In this document: piece after piece, positions 1 to 9,778 of the stretch | How the letters are laid out: the number at the start of each line of letters is the position of its first letter | Position numbering within the stretch: the first letter of the stretch is position 1 | Assembly (NCBI RefSeq): GCF_000153805.1 | Contig: NZ_DS022298.1 | Location: 566,616 to 630,615 of the forward strand | Length of the DNA stretch: 64,000 nt | Direction of reading: 5' to 3' | From: Synechococcus sp. BL107 | Lineage (GTDB): Bacteria > Cyanobacteriota > Cyanobacteriia > PCC-6307 > Cyanobiaceae | Position numbers and translations under genes: made by a program | Notes under the pieces: generated by a model | The model's database searches: none | The model's input: the letters and a program-made list of their open reading frames with translations, nothing else | Told to the model about the DNA's origin: nothing

Positions 1-519
1 CCGCGGGCCGTGCGTGCCCTCACCCTCGGTTTTCCCAACGTTGGTAAATCGGCCTTGATCAATCGATTGGTGAAAAAAAAGGTGGTCGCCAGTGCCCGGC
101 GGGCGGGCGTCACCCGCACCCTGCGTTGGGTGCGGCTGGGCCAGGACTTGGATCTGCTCGATGCTCCAGGTGTTCTTCCACCCCGATTGGATGATCAACA
201 GGCCGCCTTGCACCTTGCCCTCTGTGATGACATTGGCCAGGCGGCTTACAACGGCGAGTTGGTGGCTCAGGCCTTTTTGCAGCTGTTGATTGATTCGTCG
301 GAACGAAAGGCATCTGGGGTGGTGCTCAGTGTGTTGGAAACGCGGTACGGCATTCCTGTGGCCGGTCAGACCCTTGACCCCCTCTATTGGCTCGAGGCGG
401 CTGCGGCGCGACACACCTCGAACGACACCGCCCGCATGGCGCAGCGGCTTTTGGATGACTTTCGTAAATCCGCCCTAGGCAACATCGCCTTGGAATTGCC
501 GGAGCTTCTCAACCGTTGA
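1..519 (+). CDS. rbgA: Ribosome biogenesis GTPase YlqF/RbgA-like, 5' end cut by window
   Basis: C-terminal 172 residues of a circularly permuted GTPase that acts in late large-subunit assembly. The frame is open from base 1. The P-loop GFPNVGKS is at visible residues 10-17, a GVTRT switch motif at 36-40 and DAPG at 54-57. In this family the NKxD motif comes before the P-loop, so it should lie upstream of the window. The tail after the G domain is helical and fits the RbgA C-terminal domain. The stop overlaps the TTG start of the pseudouridine synthase gene, which suggests co-transcription of two ribosome-maturation genes. Confidence 0.88.
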   Translation, partial: PRAVRALTLGFPNVGKSALINRLVKKKVVASARRAGVTRTLRWVRLGQDLDLLDAPGVLPPRLDDQQAALHLALCDDIGQAAYNGELVAQAFLQLLIDSSERKASGVVLSVLETRYGIPVAGQTLDPLYWLEAAAARHTSNDTARMAQRLLDDFRKSALGNIALELPELLNR

Positions 520-1535
520 CGTCGTCGGAACAGGGCCAAGGACGACCTCCCCTGCCAGAGGAAGTGTTTACGCACACGTTCGGGGAAGGCGAGGGGGAGT
601 TGGTGACGCTCACCTACCCGAAGCCGCTTCCGATGCGGCTGGATCGCTGGTTGGTAAGCCAACGCACGGAGCAGAGCCGTGCTCGGATTCAAAAATTTAT
701 TGATGCTGGTTATGTGCGCGTCAATGGCAAACAGGGAAAGGCCAAAACACCACTTCGGGAGGGTGATCAGGTTCAGTTGTGGATGCCCCCGCCGGAGCCA
801 CTGCCTTACTTAAGGCCCCAGCCGATGGATCTTGATGTGCTCTTTGAGGATGAGCACATCATCGTGCTGAATAAATCGGCTGGGCTCACAGTGCATCCAG
901 CTCCGGGTAATAAAGACGGCACATTGGTGAATGGATTGCTTCACCATTGCCCCGATCTTCCTGGCATTAGTGGGAAATTACGCCCGGGAATTGTGCACCG
1001 GCTGGATAAAGACACAAGCGGCTGCATTGTTGTCGCAAAATCTCAAGAAGCCCTTGTAAAACTGCAGGTTCAGATTCAGAAACGGGTGGCTTCAAGGGAA
1101 TACTTTGCTGTGGTTCATGGGGTTCCAAATGGCGATAGTGGAACGATTATTGGTGCGGTGGGTCGCCATCCTGTCGACCGAAAAAAATATGCCGTGGTGA
1201 GTGATGAATCCGGGCGTTATGCCCGCACCCACTGGTTTTTGGTGGAACGTTTTGGCGATTATTCCCTCCTGCGCTTCAAGCTCGATACGGGTCGAACGCA
1301 TCAGATACGGGTGCATTGTGCCCACATCAATCATCCCGTGGTGGGGGATCCCACCTACAGCCGTTGTCGCAAACTTCCCGTGGATCTTCCCGGCCAGGCC
1401 TTGCATGCTGTGCAGTTGGGATTGGACCATCCGATCACAGGAGAGCGCATGGTGTTTGAGGCACCATTGCCCCCCGTGATGGAGAAGTTGTTGCTGGTGT
1501 TACGTCGACGCTCCGGGGCGCCATCCGCCGGTTAG
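516..1535 (+). CDS. rluD: RluD/RluA-family 23S rRNA pseudouridine synthase
   Basis: 339 residues. An S4 RNA-binding domain lies at about 38-90 (RLDRWLV...SRARIQKFIDAGYVRVNG), followed by the RluA catalytic domain. The signature HRLDKDTSG is at 161-169, with D164 the expected catalytic aspartate. TGRTHQIRVH follows in the C-terminal half. The S4 plus RluA layout is that of RluD/RluC-type large-subunit modifiers; the exact target uridines cannot be read from sequence. The start is a TTG that overlaps the stop of the preceding GTPase gene. Confidence 0.9.
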   Translation: MTSSEQGQGRPPLPEEVFTHTFGEGEGELVTLTYPKPLPMRLDRWLVSQRTEQSRARIQKFIDAGYVRVNGKQGKAKTPLREGDQVQLWMPPPEPLPYLRPQPMDLDVLFEDEHIIVLNKSAGLTVHPAPGNKDGTLVNGLLHHCPDLPGISGKLRPGIVHRLDKDTSGCIVVAKSQEALVKLQVQIQKRVASREYFAVVHGVPNGDSGTIIGAVGRHPVDRKKYAVVSDESGRYARTHWFLVERFGDYSLLRFKLDTGRTHQIRVHCAHINHPVVGDPTYSRCRKLPVDLPGQALHAVQLGLDHPITGERMVFEAPLPPVMEKLLLVLRRRSGAPSAG

Positions 1536-1562
1536 ATCAATCGGCGCCCTCTGCTGATTGGT

Positions 1563-3158
1563 TCAACGCGGCAGTCGAGGGCAGGCGTCCACCAGGGTGC
1601 GACTAATCGCCGCCTGGGGCGCCTGAAAGATGCGATCGCCCGGACCCTCTTCCACGATGTGCCCATGGTCGAGGACGATGACGCGATGGCAGAAGCCACT
1701 GGCCACGCTCAGATCGTGGGTCACAAAAATCATCGCCAGCCCAAGCTTGTGTTGAAGCTGCCGTAATAGGTCCAACACTTCCGCTTGAACTTCGGCGTCG
1801 AGCATGCTCACGCTTTCATCGCAGATCAGCACCTTGGGCTCCAAAGCCAGAGCGCGGGCAATCGCCACCCGTTGTTGTTGGCCGCCCGAGAGCTGTTTTG
1901 GCAAGCGGTTTTGAAATTGATCAGCCGGGCTTAAACCCACTTGTTCCAGAAGGCTTCGGGCTCGCTCCCGGGCAGCCGCCTTTGAGCAGAGGCCATGGAT
2001 CAGCAGCGGATCGGCGATGGCATCCGCCACGCTCAGGGCTGGATTCAGGCAGGCCAGTGGGTCTTGAAACACCATTTGAATCGCCCGTCTAGCAACCCGT
2101 AGCGACGGTCCACGCAAGCGCAGTAGATCTTGTCCAAGCAGGTGAACTTGTCCTCCGCGGATGCTGTTCAGCCCCATCAGAGCCCGACAGAGCGTGCTTT
2201 TGCCGCATCCCGATGCCCCCACCACCCCAAGACTTTCGCCGGCGAGGAGCTCGAAGCTCACATCGTCGACAGCTTTGAGCCACACCGGCGACCAAGGCAT
2301 GCCACCGATGCCATGCCAGCAGCGCATCGCATCCACCCGCAGGACGGGTTCGCTGCTTGGACGTTCCGGGGATTGCCCCCCTTCCCGCGCCAGGGCCGCA
2401 GCGACAAGTCGCTTCCCCACCGCGGATTGTGGCTGCGTGAGCAGTTGGTGGCTTGGGCCCTCTTCCACCCGGCGCCCCCCATCGAGCATCGCCATGCGCT
2501 CGCACCAGCGGGAGGCCATGGCGAGGTCATGGCTGATCAGCAGCAAGGCACTGCCTAATTCACGGCAGAGTCCACTCAGCTCCGCCATCACCTGACCAGC
2601 CACGGCCACGTCCAAGCTTGTGGTGGGTTCGTCGGCAATGAGCAGCGGCGGTTCGAGAGCAATGGCCAGGGCGATGGCTAAGCGTTGCCGCATGCCTCCG
2701 CTGAGCTCATGCGGATAGGCCCGGAACCGTTGCGCACCGATGCCAACGCGTTCCAACAGGTCGAGCGCCCGCGTTTTGCGCCATTGGGCACTGCTGGAGG
2801 ATCGATGCGCTTTCAAGGTGTCGAGCAGATGCTCTCCCACGGGCATCAGCGGATTCAGCCGCGTCATCGGGTCTTGAAACACCAAACCAGCCGCTTGTCC
2901 GCGCAACTGACGCAGGGCGGGGCGATTCAGTTGGCGCGGGTCTTGTCCGGTGAGTTTCAACCCCCCTTCGCAGGTGGTGCCCATGGGAAGCAGCTGCATC
3001 ACCGCCCGCGCCACCGTGCTTTTGCCACATCCAGACGACCCCACTAACGCCAGGGTCTCTCCGGCTTCTAGGCACAGATCCAGTCCATTCAGGGTCCAAC
3101 TCTCGCTGCCGGGATACCGCAACTTCAGCTGATTGAGCTCCAAAACTGGCCGTGCCAT
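1563..3158 (-). CDS. Fused dipeptide/oligopeptide-type ABC transporter ATPase (DppD-DppF)
   Basis: 531 residues with two complete ABC ATPase domains in one chain. Walker A motifs are at about 40-47 and 314-321 (G-S/A-SGCGKS). Signatures LSGGMRQRL and LSGGQQQRV are at about 152 and 423, and Walker B regions at about 172 and 443. The second Walker B reads CDESVSMLD rather than the common DEPVSALD. Known relatives drive uptake of peptides or nickel with DppB/C permeases, none of which is nearby, so the substrate is unknown. I start at the ATG giving MARPVLEL; the frame extends to 3278 but would then overlap the divergent relA/spoT gene. Confidence 0.85.
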   Translation of the reverse strand: MARPVLELNQLKLRYPGSESWTLNGLDLCLEAGETLALVGSSGCGKSTVARAVMQLLPMGTTCEGGLKLTGQDPRQLNRPALRQLRGQAAGLVFQDPMTRLNPLMPVGEHLLDTLKAHRSSSSAQWRKTRALDLLERVGIGAQRFRAYPHELSGGMRQRLAIALAIALEPPLLIADEPTTSLDVAVAGQVMAELSGLCRELGSALLLISHDLAMASRWCERMAMLDGGRRVEEGPSHQLLTQPQSAVGKRLVAAALAREGGQSPERPSSEPVLRVDAMRCWHGIGGMPWSPVWLKAVDDVSFELLAGESLGVVGASGCGKSTLCRALMGLNSIRGGQVHLLGQDLLRLRGPSLRVARRAIQMVFQDPLACLNPALSVADAIADPLLIHGLCSKAAARERARSLLEQVGLSPADQFQNRLPKQLSGGQQQRVAIARALALEPKVLICDESVSMLDAEVQAEVLDLLRQLQHKLGLAMIFVTHDLSVASGFCHRVIVLDHGHIVEEGPGDRIFQAPQAAISRTLVDACPRLPR

Positions 3159-3223
3159 ATCGCGGACGGACGGGGAGACGGAAGGACCAGCTCTGCATAC
3201 CATGGAATGACCCGCCGGGCCGG

Positions 3224-5554
3224 ATGCGACACGCCGCCTCAACACCGGATGAACAAAGAGCCAGTCAGGGCTCGGCATTGTTCACGCGCGGTTTGCCGGA
3301 ATTAAGGCAGCGTCCGATTCGAAATCCAGAGGACTATCAGATCGTCTTGCCCGAGTGGCTGCGGCAATGCATTGCCAACGTGCCGCCAGGAGCGGGTCAA
3401 AGTTGTCCGACCGATCCAGAGGCGTTGCTGGTGTCGGCTTTCGACTTCAGTTTTCAGCTGCATGAGGGGCAATTCCGGGCGAGTGGCGATCCCTACATCG
3501 TTCATCCCGTGGCGGTGGCTGATCTGCTGCGCGATATCGGCGCCAGTGCTCCGGTGATCGCTGCGGGTTTCCTTCACGATGTGGTGGAAGACACCGACGT
3601 ATCCCTCGAGGAGATCCAAGCGCATTTCGGCTCGGAAGTGCGTGAGCTGGTGGAGGGGGTCACCAAGCTCGGTGGCATTCATTTCAACGACCGCACCGAG
3701 GCACAAGCCGAAAATTTGCGCCGGATGTTTATGGCGATGGCCAGTGACATTCGGGTTGTGTTGGTGAAGTTGGCGGATCGGGTTCACAACATGCGCACCA
3801 TCGGTGCCCTCAAGGAGGAAAAGCGTCAACGGATTGCGCGGGAGACCCGCGAGATCTATGCCCCCCTCGCCAATCGTCTTGGTATCGGACGGTTCAAATG
3901 GGAGCTTGAGGATCTGGCGTTCAAGTTGTTGGAACCCGAGGCCTTTCGGGAAATTCAGCAAGAGGTGGCCACCAAGCGCAGTGAGCGGGAGCAGCGGCTG
4001 GGGGTCACCGTTGGTTTATTAAATGAACGGTTGCAGCGCGCCGGCCTTGAGGGTTGTGAGGTGAGTGGTCGGCCCAAACATCTTTATGGCATCTGGAGCA
4101 AAATGGAGCGCCAACAAAAGGCGTTCCACGAGATCTACGACGTGGCAGCGCTGCGGATCACGACGCCCAGCGTGGAGACCTGTTACCGCGCCTTGGCTGT
4201 GGTGCACGACACGTTTCGCCCGATTCCTGGACGGTTTAAGGACTACATCGGTTTGCCGAAGCCGAATGGCTATCAGTCGCTGCATACAGCGGTGATTGGT
4301 CGTCATCGACCGATCGAGGTACAGATTCGAACCTTGGAGATGCACCAGGTTGCCGAATTTGGGATTGCTGCCCACTGGAAATACAAGGAGGGCGGCTCAC
4401 CCGCCAGTTGCGGCAGTGATGCGGAACGGTTCAACTGGCTGCGGCAGCTGGTGGATTGGCAACAGGAGGGTGGCAATGACGACCACAACGACTACCTCTC
4501 GTCGATCAAAGAAGACCTCTTCGATGAGGAGGTTTTTGTGTTTACGCCCAAAGGTGATGTGGTGGGTTTGCGCAAAGGTGCCACCGCCGTTGATTTTGCC
4601 TATCGGATTCACTCCGAGGTGGGCAACCATTGCAATGGTGTGCGCGTGAATGATCGGCTGTGTCCCTTGGCGACCCCGCTGCAAAACGGTGATTTCGTTC
4701 AAGTGTTAACCAGCAAGACCGCGCACCCCAGCCTGGATTGGCTCAATTTTGTTGCCACGCCCACCGCCCGCAATCGGATCCGCCAGTGGTACAAGCGCAG
4801 CCATCGAGATGAAACGATTGAGCGGGGGAAAGATCTGTTGGAACGGGAGCTTGGCCGCGACGGCTTTGATCTTCTTTTGAACGGCGACACCATGGTGCGC
4901 GTAGCCCAGCGCTGCAATGTCGTCACCACGGAAGACCTCTTGGCTTCGTTGGGATTTGGCGCGGTGACGCTGCAGCAGGTTCTCAACCGCTTCCGTGAGG
5001 AAATCAGGCTGCAGGCGCAAGAGGAGGAGGAGCCCCTCAGCAATGAAGAGGTCGCTCTCGCTCTGGTGGCACCCAAGGAGTCGGCTCAGCCCCATCGCCG
5101 TGGAGCGGGGGCCATCTTGGGGATTGAGGGATTGGACTATCGCCTCGGTGGTTGCTGCAGTCCGTTGCCGGGTGAGGCGATCGTGGGCACCGTTGCCCTT
5201 GGCAATCACGGCATCACGATTCATCGGCAGGATTGCACCAATGTGGAGTCGATCCCGCGGGAACGGCGCTTGCCGGTGCGCTGGAATCCCAAGCCCGATG
5301 GCGACCGCCAGAACTTTCCGGTGCAGTTGCGCATCGAGGCGATTGATCGCGTGGGCATCTTGAAAGACATCCTGATGCGCCTCTCCGACGGGGGGATCAA
5401 CGTCAGTGATGCGCGGGTGAAAACGGCAACTGGTCGGCCGGCCTGTATTGATCTACGTGTGGAACTCCAGGGTGCTGATCAGTTGAGTCGCACTCTCTCC
5501 CAGATCCGCTCGATGGCTGATGTGATCGATATTGCGCGGATCGGGGTGAGTTGA
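3224..5554 (+). CDS. spoT: Bifunctional (p)ppGpp synthetase/hydrolase RelA/SpoT
   Basis: 776 residues from the ATG giving MRHAASTPDE; the frame is open back to 3152 but that would overlap the divergent ABC gene. The hydrolase domain carries HDVVEDTD (about residue 118). The synthetase domain has RFKDYIGLPKPNGYQSLHT (about 337), and the RFKD form is typical of bifunctional enzymes. A TGS domain begins near 434 (VFVFTPKGDV) and an ACT domain occupies about 700-775 (VGILKDILMRLSDGGINV). It makes and breaks the stringent-response alarmone, and seems to be the long Rel enzyme of this organism. Confidence 0.95.
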   Translation: MRHAASTPDEQRASQGSALFTRGLPELRQRPIRNPEDYQIVLPEWLRQCIANVPPGAGQSCPTDPEALLVSAFDFSFQLHEGQFRASGDPYIVHPVAVADLLRDIGASAPVIAAGFLHDVVEDTDVSLEEIQAHFGSEVRELVEGVTKLGGIHFNDRTEAQAENLRRMFMAMASDIRVVLVKLADRVHNMRTIGALKEEKRQRIARETREIYAPLANRLGIGRFKWELEDLAFKLLEPEAFREIQQEVATKRSEREQRLGVTVGLLNERLQRAGLEGCEVSGRPKHLYGIWSKMERQQKAFHEIYDVAALRITTPSVETCYRALAVVHDTFRPIPGRFKDYIGLPKPNGYQSLHTAVIGRHRPIEVQIRTLEMHQVAEFGIAAHWKYKEGGSPASCGSDAERFNWLRQLVDWQQEGGNDDHNDYLSSIKEDLFDEEVFVFTPKGDVVGLRKGATAVDFAYRIHSEVGNHCNGVRVNDRLCPLATPLQNGDFVQVLTSKTAHPSLDWLNFVATPTARNRIRQWYKRSHRDETIERGKDLLERELGRDGFDLLLNGDTMVRVAQRCNVVTTEDLLASLGFGAVTLQQVLNRFREEIRLQAQEEEEPLSNEEVALALVAPKESAQPHRRGAGAILGIEGLDYRLGGCCSPLPGEAIVGTVALGNHGITIHRQDCTNVESIPRERRLPVRWNPKPDGDRQNFPVQLRIEAIDRVGILKDILMRLSDGGINVSDARVKTATGRPACIDLRVELQGADQLSRTLSQIRSMADVIDIARIGVS

Positions 5555-5564
5555 GGAGCATTGC

Positions 5565-7001
5565 TTGAGCAACCTTTTACTGGCGTTGCCATTTGAGGGT
5601 TCGATCGAATCGTTGGGTGCGGCGTATTGGGATGTGGTGGAGGCAGCGCAGTTTCCGCGCACGCAACTGCGCTTTCGGAACGATGCTGTGCTGCATCAGT
5701 TGGGGGTGGAGTCCCAGCAGATTTCGGATACCGATCTAGAGCAGGCCTTCGGACGCTTTGAAGGCCGGGTTCCCTTCCTGGCCCTGCGCTATCACGGCTT
5801 CCAGTTTGGGAACTACAACCCCCAACTCGGCGATGGTCGGGGCTTTCTCTACGGGCAGCTGCGAGACCGCCATGGCCAGCTTCAAGACTTCGGAACCAAG
5901 GGCTCGGGAACGACGCCATGGAGCCGGGGTGGCGATGGACGACTCACCTTGAAGGGAGGTGTACGGGAGGTGATCGCCTCGGAAGCCTTGCATCGACTGG
6001 GCGTCACGACGAGTCGAACCGTCTCCTTGATTGAAACCGGGGAGGATCTGTATCGCAGTGATGAGCCTTCGCCCACGCGAAGCGCGGTGATGGTGCGTAT
6101 GGCGCGTACCCATTTGCGTTTTGGCACCTGTGAACGACTCCTGTATCTGGGTGATGCCCCCGGCTTGGAGCGATTGCTGTGCCATGTGGTGGCTGTGTAT
6201 TACCCCGAGATTGCGGTAGCCCATCCCGCTGGCGCTGGCGATCGCGCTGGACTGCAGCGTCAACTCTTGGCCTTTTACGGCGAGCTTGTCGAGCGGGTGG
6301 CGCGCTTAGCGGCTGAGTGGATGGCGGCGGGCTTCGTCCATGGGGTGCTCAACACCGACAACATGTCGTTGGTTGGCGAAAGCTTCGACTACGGGCCGTT
6401 TGCCTTCCTCGACCGTTGGGATCCGTCCTTCACTGCGGCCTATTTCGACCAGACCGGGTTGTACGCCTACGGTCGTCAGCCTGCAATTTGTCGGAAGAAT
6501 CTGCAAATGCTGCAAGAGCCCCTCGCCCTGCTGCTCCCCCGGGAGGTGATGGAGGAACGGCTCGAGCGATTTGCCGAGGTTTATAGCCAGCACTACTGCT
6601 CTCGGATACGGCGTCGGTTGGGCTTGCCTGAGGCTGGAGATGATGCGGTGGTGCGCCATGCCTTGGCGTTACTCGCGGCTTGGCCGGTGGGGTACGGCGA
6701 CTTTTTTGCGTCGTTGTGTCGACGTGTCGTTGCGCAAGGACTGCCGGAGGAAGCGGACGCTCTAGAGCCATTTGTTCTGGACGCGCCTGCGCCGCCGCGG
6801 GATGTCTGGCAGGCCTGGCGAGATGCCTGGTGGATCGAACAACGCTCGACAGCGGATGTGATCCAGCGCTTACAGCGCTGGAATCTGTCGTGTCCCCCAA
6901 CGCGGCCGTTGATCGAAACCCTCTGGGAGGCCATTGATCAGCATGACGATTGGGCGCCCTATGGCCACTGGTTAGACACCGTGATGGGGCGAGATGGCTG
7001 A
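5565..7001 (+). CDS. selO: SelO/YdiU protein adenylyltransferase (UPF0061)
   Basis: 478 residues. Pseudokinase-fold AMPylator family: NYNPQLGDGRGFLYGQL, KGSGTTPWSRGGDGRLTLKG, VREVIASEALHRLGV, then HGVLNTDNMS and DYGPFAFLD. SelO proteins transfer AMP to protein side chains during redox stress. This copy is close to the full domain length. The start is TTG, 10 bases after the relA/spoT stop. The last 43 bases overlap the convergent DUF2062 gene. Confidence 0.9.
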   Translation: MSNLLLALPFEGSIESLGAAYWDVVEAAQFPRTQLRFRNDAVLHQLGVESQQISDTDLEQAFGRFEGRVPFLALRYHGFQFGNYNPQLGDGRGFLYGQLRDRHGQLQDFGTKGSGTTPWSRGGDGRLTLKGGVREVIASEALHRLGVTTSRTVSLIETGEDLYRSDEPSPTRSAVMVRMARTHLRFGTCERLLYLGDAPGLERLLCHVVAVYYPEIAVAHPAGAGDRAGLQRQLLAFYGELVERVARLAAEWMAAGFVHGVLNTDNMSLVGESFDYGPFAFLDRWDPSFTAAYFDQTGLYAYGRQPAICRKNLQMLQEPLALLLPREVMEERLERFAEVYSQHYCSRIRRRLGLPEAGDDAVVRHALALLAAWPVGYGDFFASLCRRVVAQGLPEEADALEPFVLDAPAPPRDVWQAWRDAWWIEQRSTADVIQRLQRWNLSCPPTRPLIETLWEAIDQHDDWAPYGHWLDTVMGRDG

Positions 7002-7447
7002 ATGCTGCGGCGCTGAAAGAGTTTGTAGGCCACCAGGCCACTCACGGCCGCCAAGATCAGGCCCACCAGACTCGACCCCAGCAAAATGCGTTGGGTGAAG
7101 TCCCAACCCTGGAGCCAAAGGTTGCTGCGGTTGATCGAGCTGAGAGTGTCCGCGCCAGCGCTTGGGCCCAGCAGTTGATCTCCCACCAAGTAGTTGAACC
7201 AATACAGCGGGATATAGGTGAGTGGATTGCTCACCAATGTTCCGGCGGCGGCCAGTAAATGGTTGCCCTTCAACAGGGAGGCGACGCCAACGCTCACCAC
7301 GATTTGCAAGCCGAAAAAGGGAAAGCAGCCACAAAACACCCCTGCAGCTAGGCCGCGGGCACGTTGTCCAGGAGTTCCCTCTTGCGCCCAAAGCCAGTGA
7401 AGACTCCGTCGGAGTCGGTGGCGACTGGCTCGCAGCAGCCGGCGCAT
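6959..7447 (-). CDS. DUF2062 family membrane protein
   Basis: 162 residues from ATG (MRRLLRASRHR); an in-frame TTG at 7459 is an alternative. After a basic N-terminus comes GVFCGCFPFFGLQIVVSVGVA, a typical DUF2062 glycine/phenylalanine-rich membrane segment, then LVSNPLTYIPLYWFNYLVG. A further hydrophobic segment lies near the C-terminus (ILLGSSLVGLILAAVSGLVAY). The function of the family is not established. It overlaps the 3' end of selO tail to tail and diverges from mnmE with about 60 bases between starts. Confidence 0.8.
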   Translation of the reverse strand: MRRLLRASRHRLRRSLHWLWAQEGTPGQRARGLAAGVFCGCFPFFGLQIVVSVGVASLLKGNHLLAAAGTLVSNPLTYIPLYWFNYLVGDQLLGPSAGADTLSSINRSNLWLQGWDFTQRILLGSSLVGLILAAVSGLVAYKLFQRRSIQPSRPITVSNQWP

Positions 7448-7509
7448 CAGCACTTGCAATCAAAAGAGGTCCGGATCCTAGGTATGGAGTTACACACCCT
7501 GCCTTCGCT

Positions 7510-8865
7510 GTGCCTCGTCTCGACACCATTGCTGCGGTCGCTACGGCTGTGGCACCAGGGCAGGGGGGGATTGCCGTGATCCGGTTGTCGGGGCCGGTGG
7601 CTGAGCAGGTTGGTCAAGCGGTCGTCCGATGTCCTGGTCGTCAGGAGTGGGGCAGCCATCGGATCCTCTATGGCCATGTGATGGCGGTTGATGGCCAACG
7701 TCGGTTGGATGAGGTGCTGCTCTTGTTGATGCGCGCCCCCCGCAGTTTCACCGGGGAAGATGTGGTGGAGATCCATTGCCATGGCGGGGTGATGGCGGTG
7801 CAGCAGGTGATGGAGCGGGTATTGGAGCAGCCCGGGGTGCGGCGGGCCTTGCCGGGAGAGTTCAGCCAACGGGCAGTGCTGAATGGCCGCCTCGACCTCA
7901 CCCAGGCGGAAGCGGTGAGTGCGTTGGTGTCGGCGCGAAGTCGGCGGGCTGCCGATCTCGCGATGGCCGGACTCGACGGTGGGATTCAGGCTCGAATCAC
8001 GGCCTTGCGGGAGCGGTTGTTGGACCAGCTCACAGAGCTCGAGGCTCGGGTTGATTTCGAGGACGACCTGCCGCCGCTCGATGGCACTGCCTTGTTGAAC
8101 GAACTGCAAGCGGTGCGAACCGAGCTGTTGGCTTTGGTGGCGGATGGGGAGCGGGGGGATGCCCTCCGGCATGGCCTACGGGTGGCGTTAGTGGGGCGAC
8201 CCAATGTTGGAAAAAGCTCGTTGTTGAACCGCCTCAGCCGTCGGGAGCGGGCGATTGTGACCGAACTGCCCGGCACCACGCGCGATTTGTTGGAGAGCGA
8301 AATCGTTCTAGATGGGGTGCCAATCACGCTGATGGACACGGCCGGGATTCGTGCCACGAACGATGCCGTGGAACAGCTCGGAATTGCGCGCAGTGAGGAA
8401 GCGTTGATGTCGGCTGATCTCGTGCTGCTGATCGTGGATGGTCACGCCGGTTGGACCGAGACCGACGCCCAGTTGCTGGCGCGCATTCCCAACGCCGTCC
8501 CCCGCGTTGTTGTCGCGAATAAGTCCGATCTCGATGGTCCACCCTTGCCGAGAGAGGTAGATGTGCAGTTCTCAGCCCTCAATGGAGCCGGCGAAGACGC
8601 CTTGGTTCAGGTGTTGCTTGAACGATGTGGCGCTGGGGATGCGGCCGCAATTGTGCTGTCGTTGAATACCCGTCAGCGCGATTTGGCGTCCGCGGCGGCG
8701 GCGGCATTGGCGCGGAGTCACGAGGTGGCACAACAACAATTGCCCTGGGATTTTTGGACCATTGATCTGCGTGAGGCGATCCGTGGCCTTGGTGAAATCA
8801 CCGGAGAAGAACTCACGGAAGCCGTGTTGGAGCGCGTTTTCTCCCGTTTTTGTATCGGGAAATAG
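7510..8865 (+). CDS. mnmE: tRNA modification GTPase MnmE
   Basis: 451 residues from GTG (VPRLDTIAAVATAVAPGQGG). The frame is open much further upstream, but family members begin just before DTIAA, and an upstream start would overlap the divergent gene. The N-terminal formyl-THF-binding domain is followed by the inserted G domain with GRPNVGKS at 229-236, PGTTRD, DTAGIR and NKSD. It ends in the invariant CxGK box (CIGK). With MnmG it installs the xnm5U modification on wobble uridines of tRNAs. Confidence 0.95.
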   Translation: MPRLDTIAAVATAVAPGQGGIAVIRLSGPVAEQVGQAVVRCPGRQEWGSHRILYGHVMAVDGQRRLDEVLLLLMRAPRSFTGEDVVEIHCHGGVMAVQQVMERVLEQPGVRRALPGEFSQRAVLNGRLDLTQAEAVSALVSARSRRAADLAMAGLDGGIQARITALRERLLDQLTELEARVDFEDDLPPLDGTALLNELQAVRTELLALVADGERGDALRHGLRVALVGRPNVGKSSLLNRLSRRERAIVTELPGTTRDLLESEIVLDGVPITLMDTAGIRATNDAVEQLGIARSEEALMSADLVLLIVDGHAGWTETDAQLLARIPNAVPRVVVANKSDLDGPPLPREVDVQFSALNGAGEDALVQVLLERCGAGDAAAIVLSLNTRQRDLASAAAAALARSHEVAQQQLPWDFWTIDLREAIRGLGEITGEELTEAVLERVFSRFCIGK

Positions 8866-8890
8866 GCTCAAGGGCCCGACGTATTGAGCT

Positions 8891-9730
8891 GTGGACTGGC
8901 AGGCCCCGGCAATCAGCCGTGCTTTGGATCGTTGGTTGGATGAAGACATCGGCCGCGGCGATCTAACAGCGGTTGCTCTGCAGGGGCAGCAGGCGGCGGC
9001 GCATTGGCTGGCGAAACAGTCGGGCCGCTTCTGTGGCGGTCCGGTAGTGCAAAAGCTCTTCGAACGCTTAGATCCCGCCTGCCAGGTTCAGTTGCTGGTG
9101 GCCGACGGAGAGCCCGTACAGCCTGGGCAGCGTCTGCTGGAGCTTGAGGGCCCCGCCACCGCCCTTGTGGCTGGGGAGCGCACTGCCCTCAATTTGGCGA
9201 TGCGCCTGTCTGGAATCGCGACGGCGACCGGGGAGTTGGTGGCGCAGTTGGATGGCACTGGGGTTCGATTGGCCGATACCCGAAAAACCACGCCGGGGCT
9301 GCGCATGTTCGAGAAATATGCCGTCCGTTGTGGTGGTGGCAGCAACCACCGCATGGGCTTGGATGATGCGGCGATGCTCAAAGAAAACCACCTCGCTTGG
9401 GCTGGGGGAATGACTGCTGCCATCGACGCGGTTCGCCATCAGGCGCCCTGGCCATGTCGGGTGATTGTGGAGGCGGAAACGGGCGAGCAGGCCTGTGAAG
9501 CGGTGCAAGCCGGGGCCGATGGGGTGTTGCTGGATGAGTTCAGCCCCGAGCAGCTGCAGGTATTGGTGCCGCGCTTGCGCCAGCTGGCTCCGGGCGGTGT
9601 TGTGCTGGAGGCGTCTGGGGTGCAGCCCGAACAACTCCGTGCCTTTGCCGCCACTGGGATCGACCTGATCTCAACCAGTGCCCCGATGACCCGCAGCCGC
9701 TGGTTGGATCTGAGCATGCGCTTCAGTTGA
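8891..9730 (+). CDS. nadC: Nicotinate-nucleotide pyrophosphorylase (quinolinate phosphoribosyltransferase)
   Basis: 279 residues. Motifs include EDIGRGDLT near the N-terminus, GERTALN, ADTRKTTPGLR, the substrate-binding stretch KYAVRCGGGSNHRMGLDDAAMLKENH and the EASGV repeat near the C-terminus. It converts quinolinate and PRPP to nicotinate mononucleotide in de novo NAD synthesis. The start is GTG, 25 bases after mnmE, so the two probably share a transcript. Confidence 0.95.
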   Translation: MDWQAPAISRALDRWLDEDIGRGDLTAVALQGQQAAAHWLAKQSGRFCGGPVVQKLFERLDPACQVQLLVADGEPVQPGQRLLELEGPATALVAGERTALNLAMRLSGIATATGELVAQLDGTGVRLADTRKTTPGLRMFEKYAVRCGGGSNHRMGLDDAAMLKENHLAWAGGMTAAIDAVRHQAPWPCRVIVEAETGEQACEAVQAGADGVLLDEFSPEQLQVLVPRLRQLAPGGVVLEASGVQPEQLRAFAATGIDLISTSAPMTRSRWLDLSMRFS

Positions 9731-9778
9731 AACGGCAGGCGATGATCAGAGCCGGATCCTCCCGGCCCTGCACTGAAC

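Noticed and set aside
3302-3961. Long minus-strand reading frame (219 codons) inside relA/spoT
   Set aside because: It mirrors the high-GC coding strand in antisense, has no ribosome site and no recognisable domain, while the plus-strand RelA/SpoT is certain.
7447-8172. 241-codon minus-strand frame over mnmE
   Set aside because: Shadow of a confidently identified gene; composition is Gln/His/Pro-rich as expected for antisense reading.
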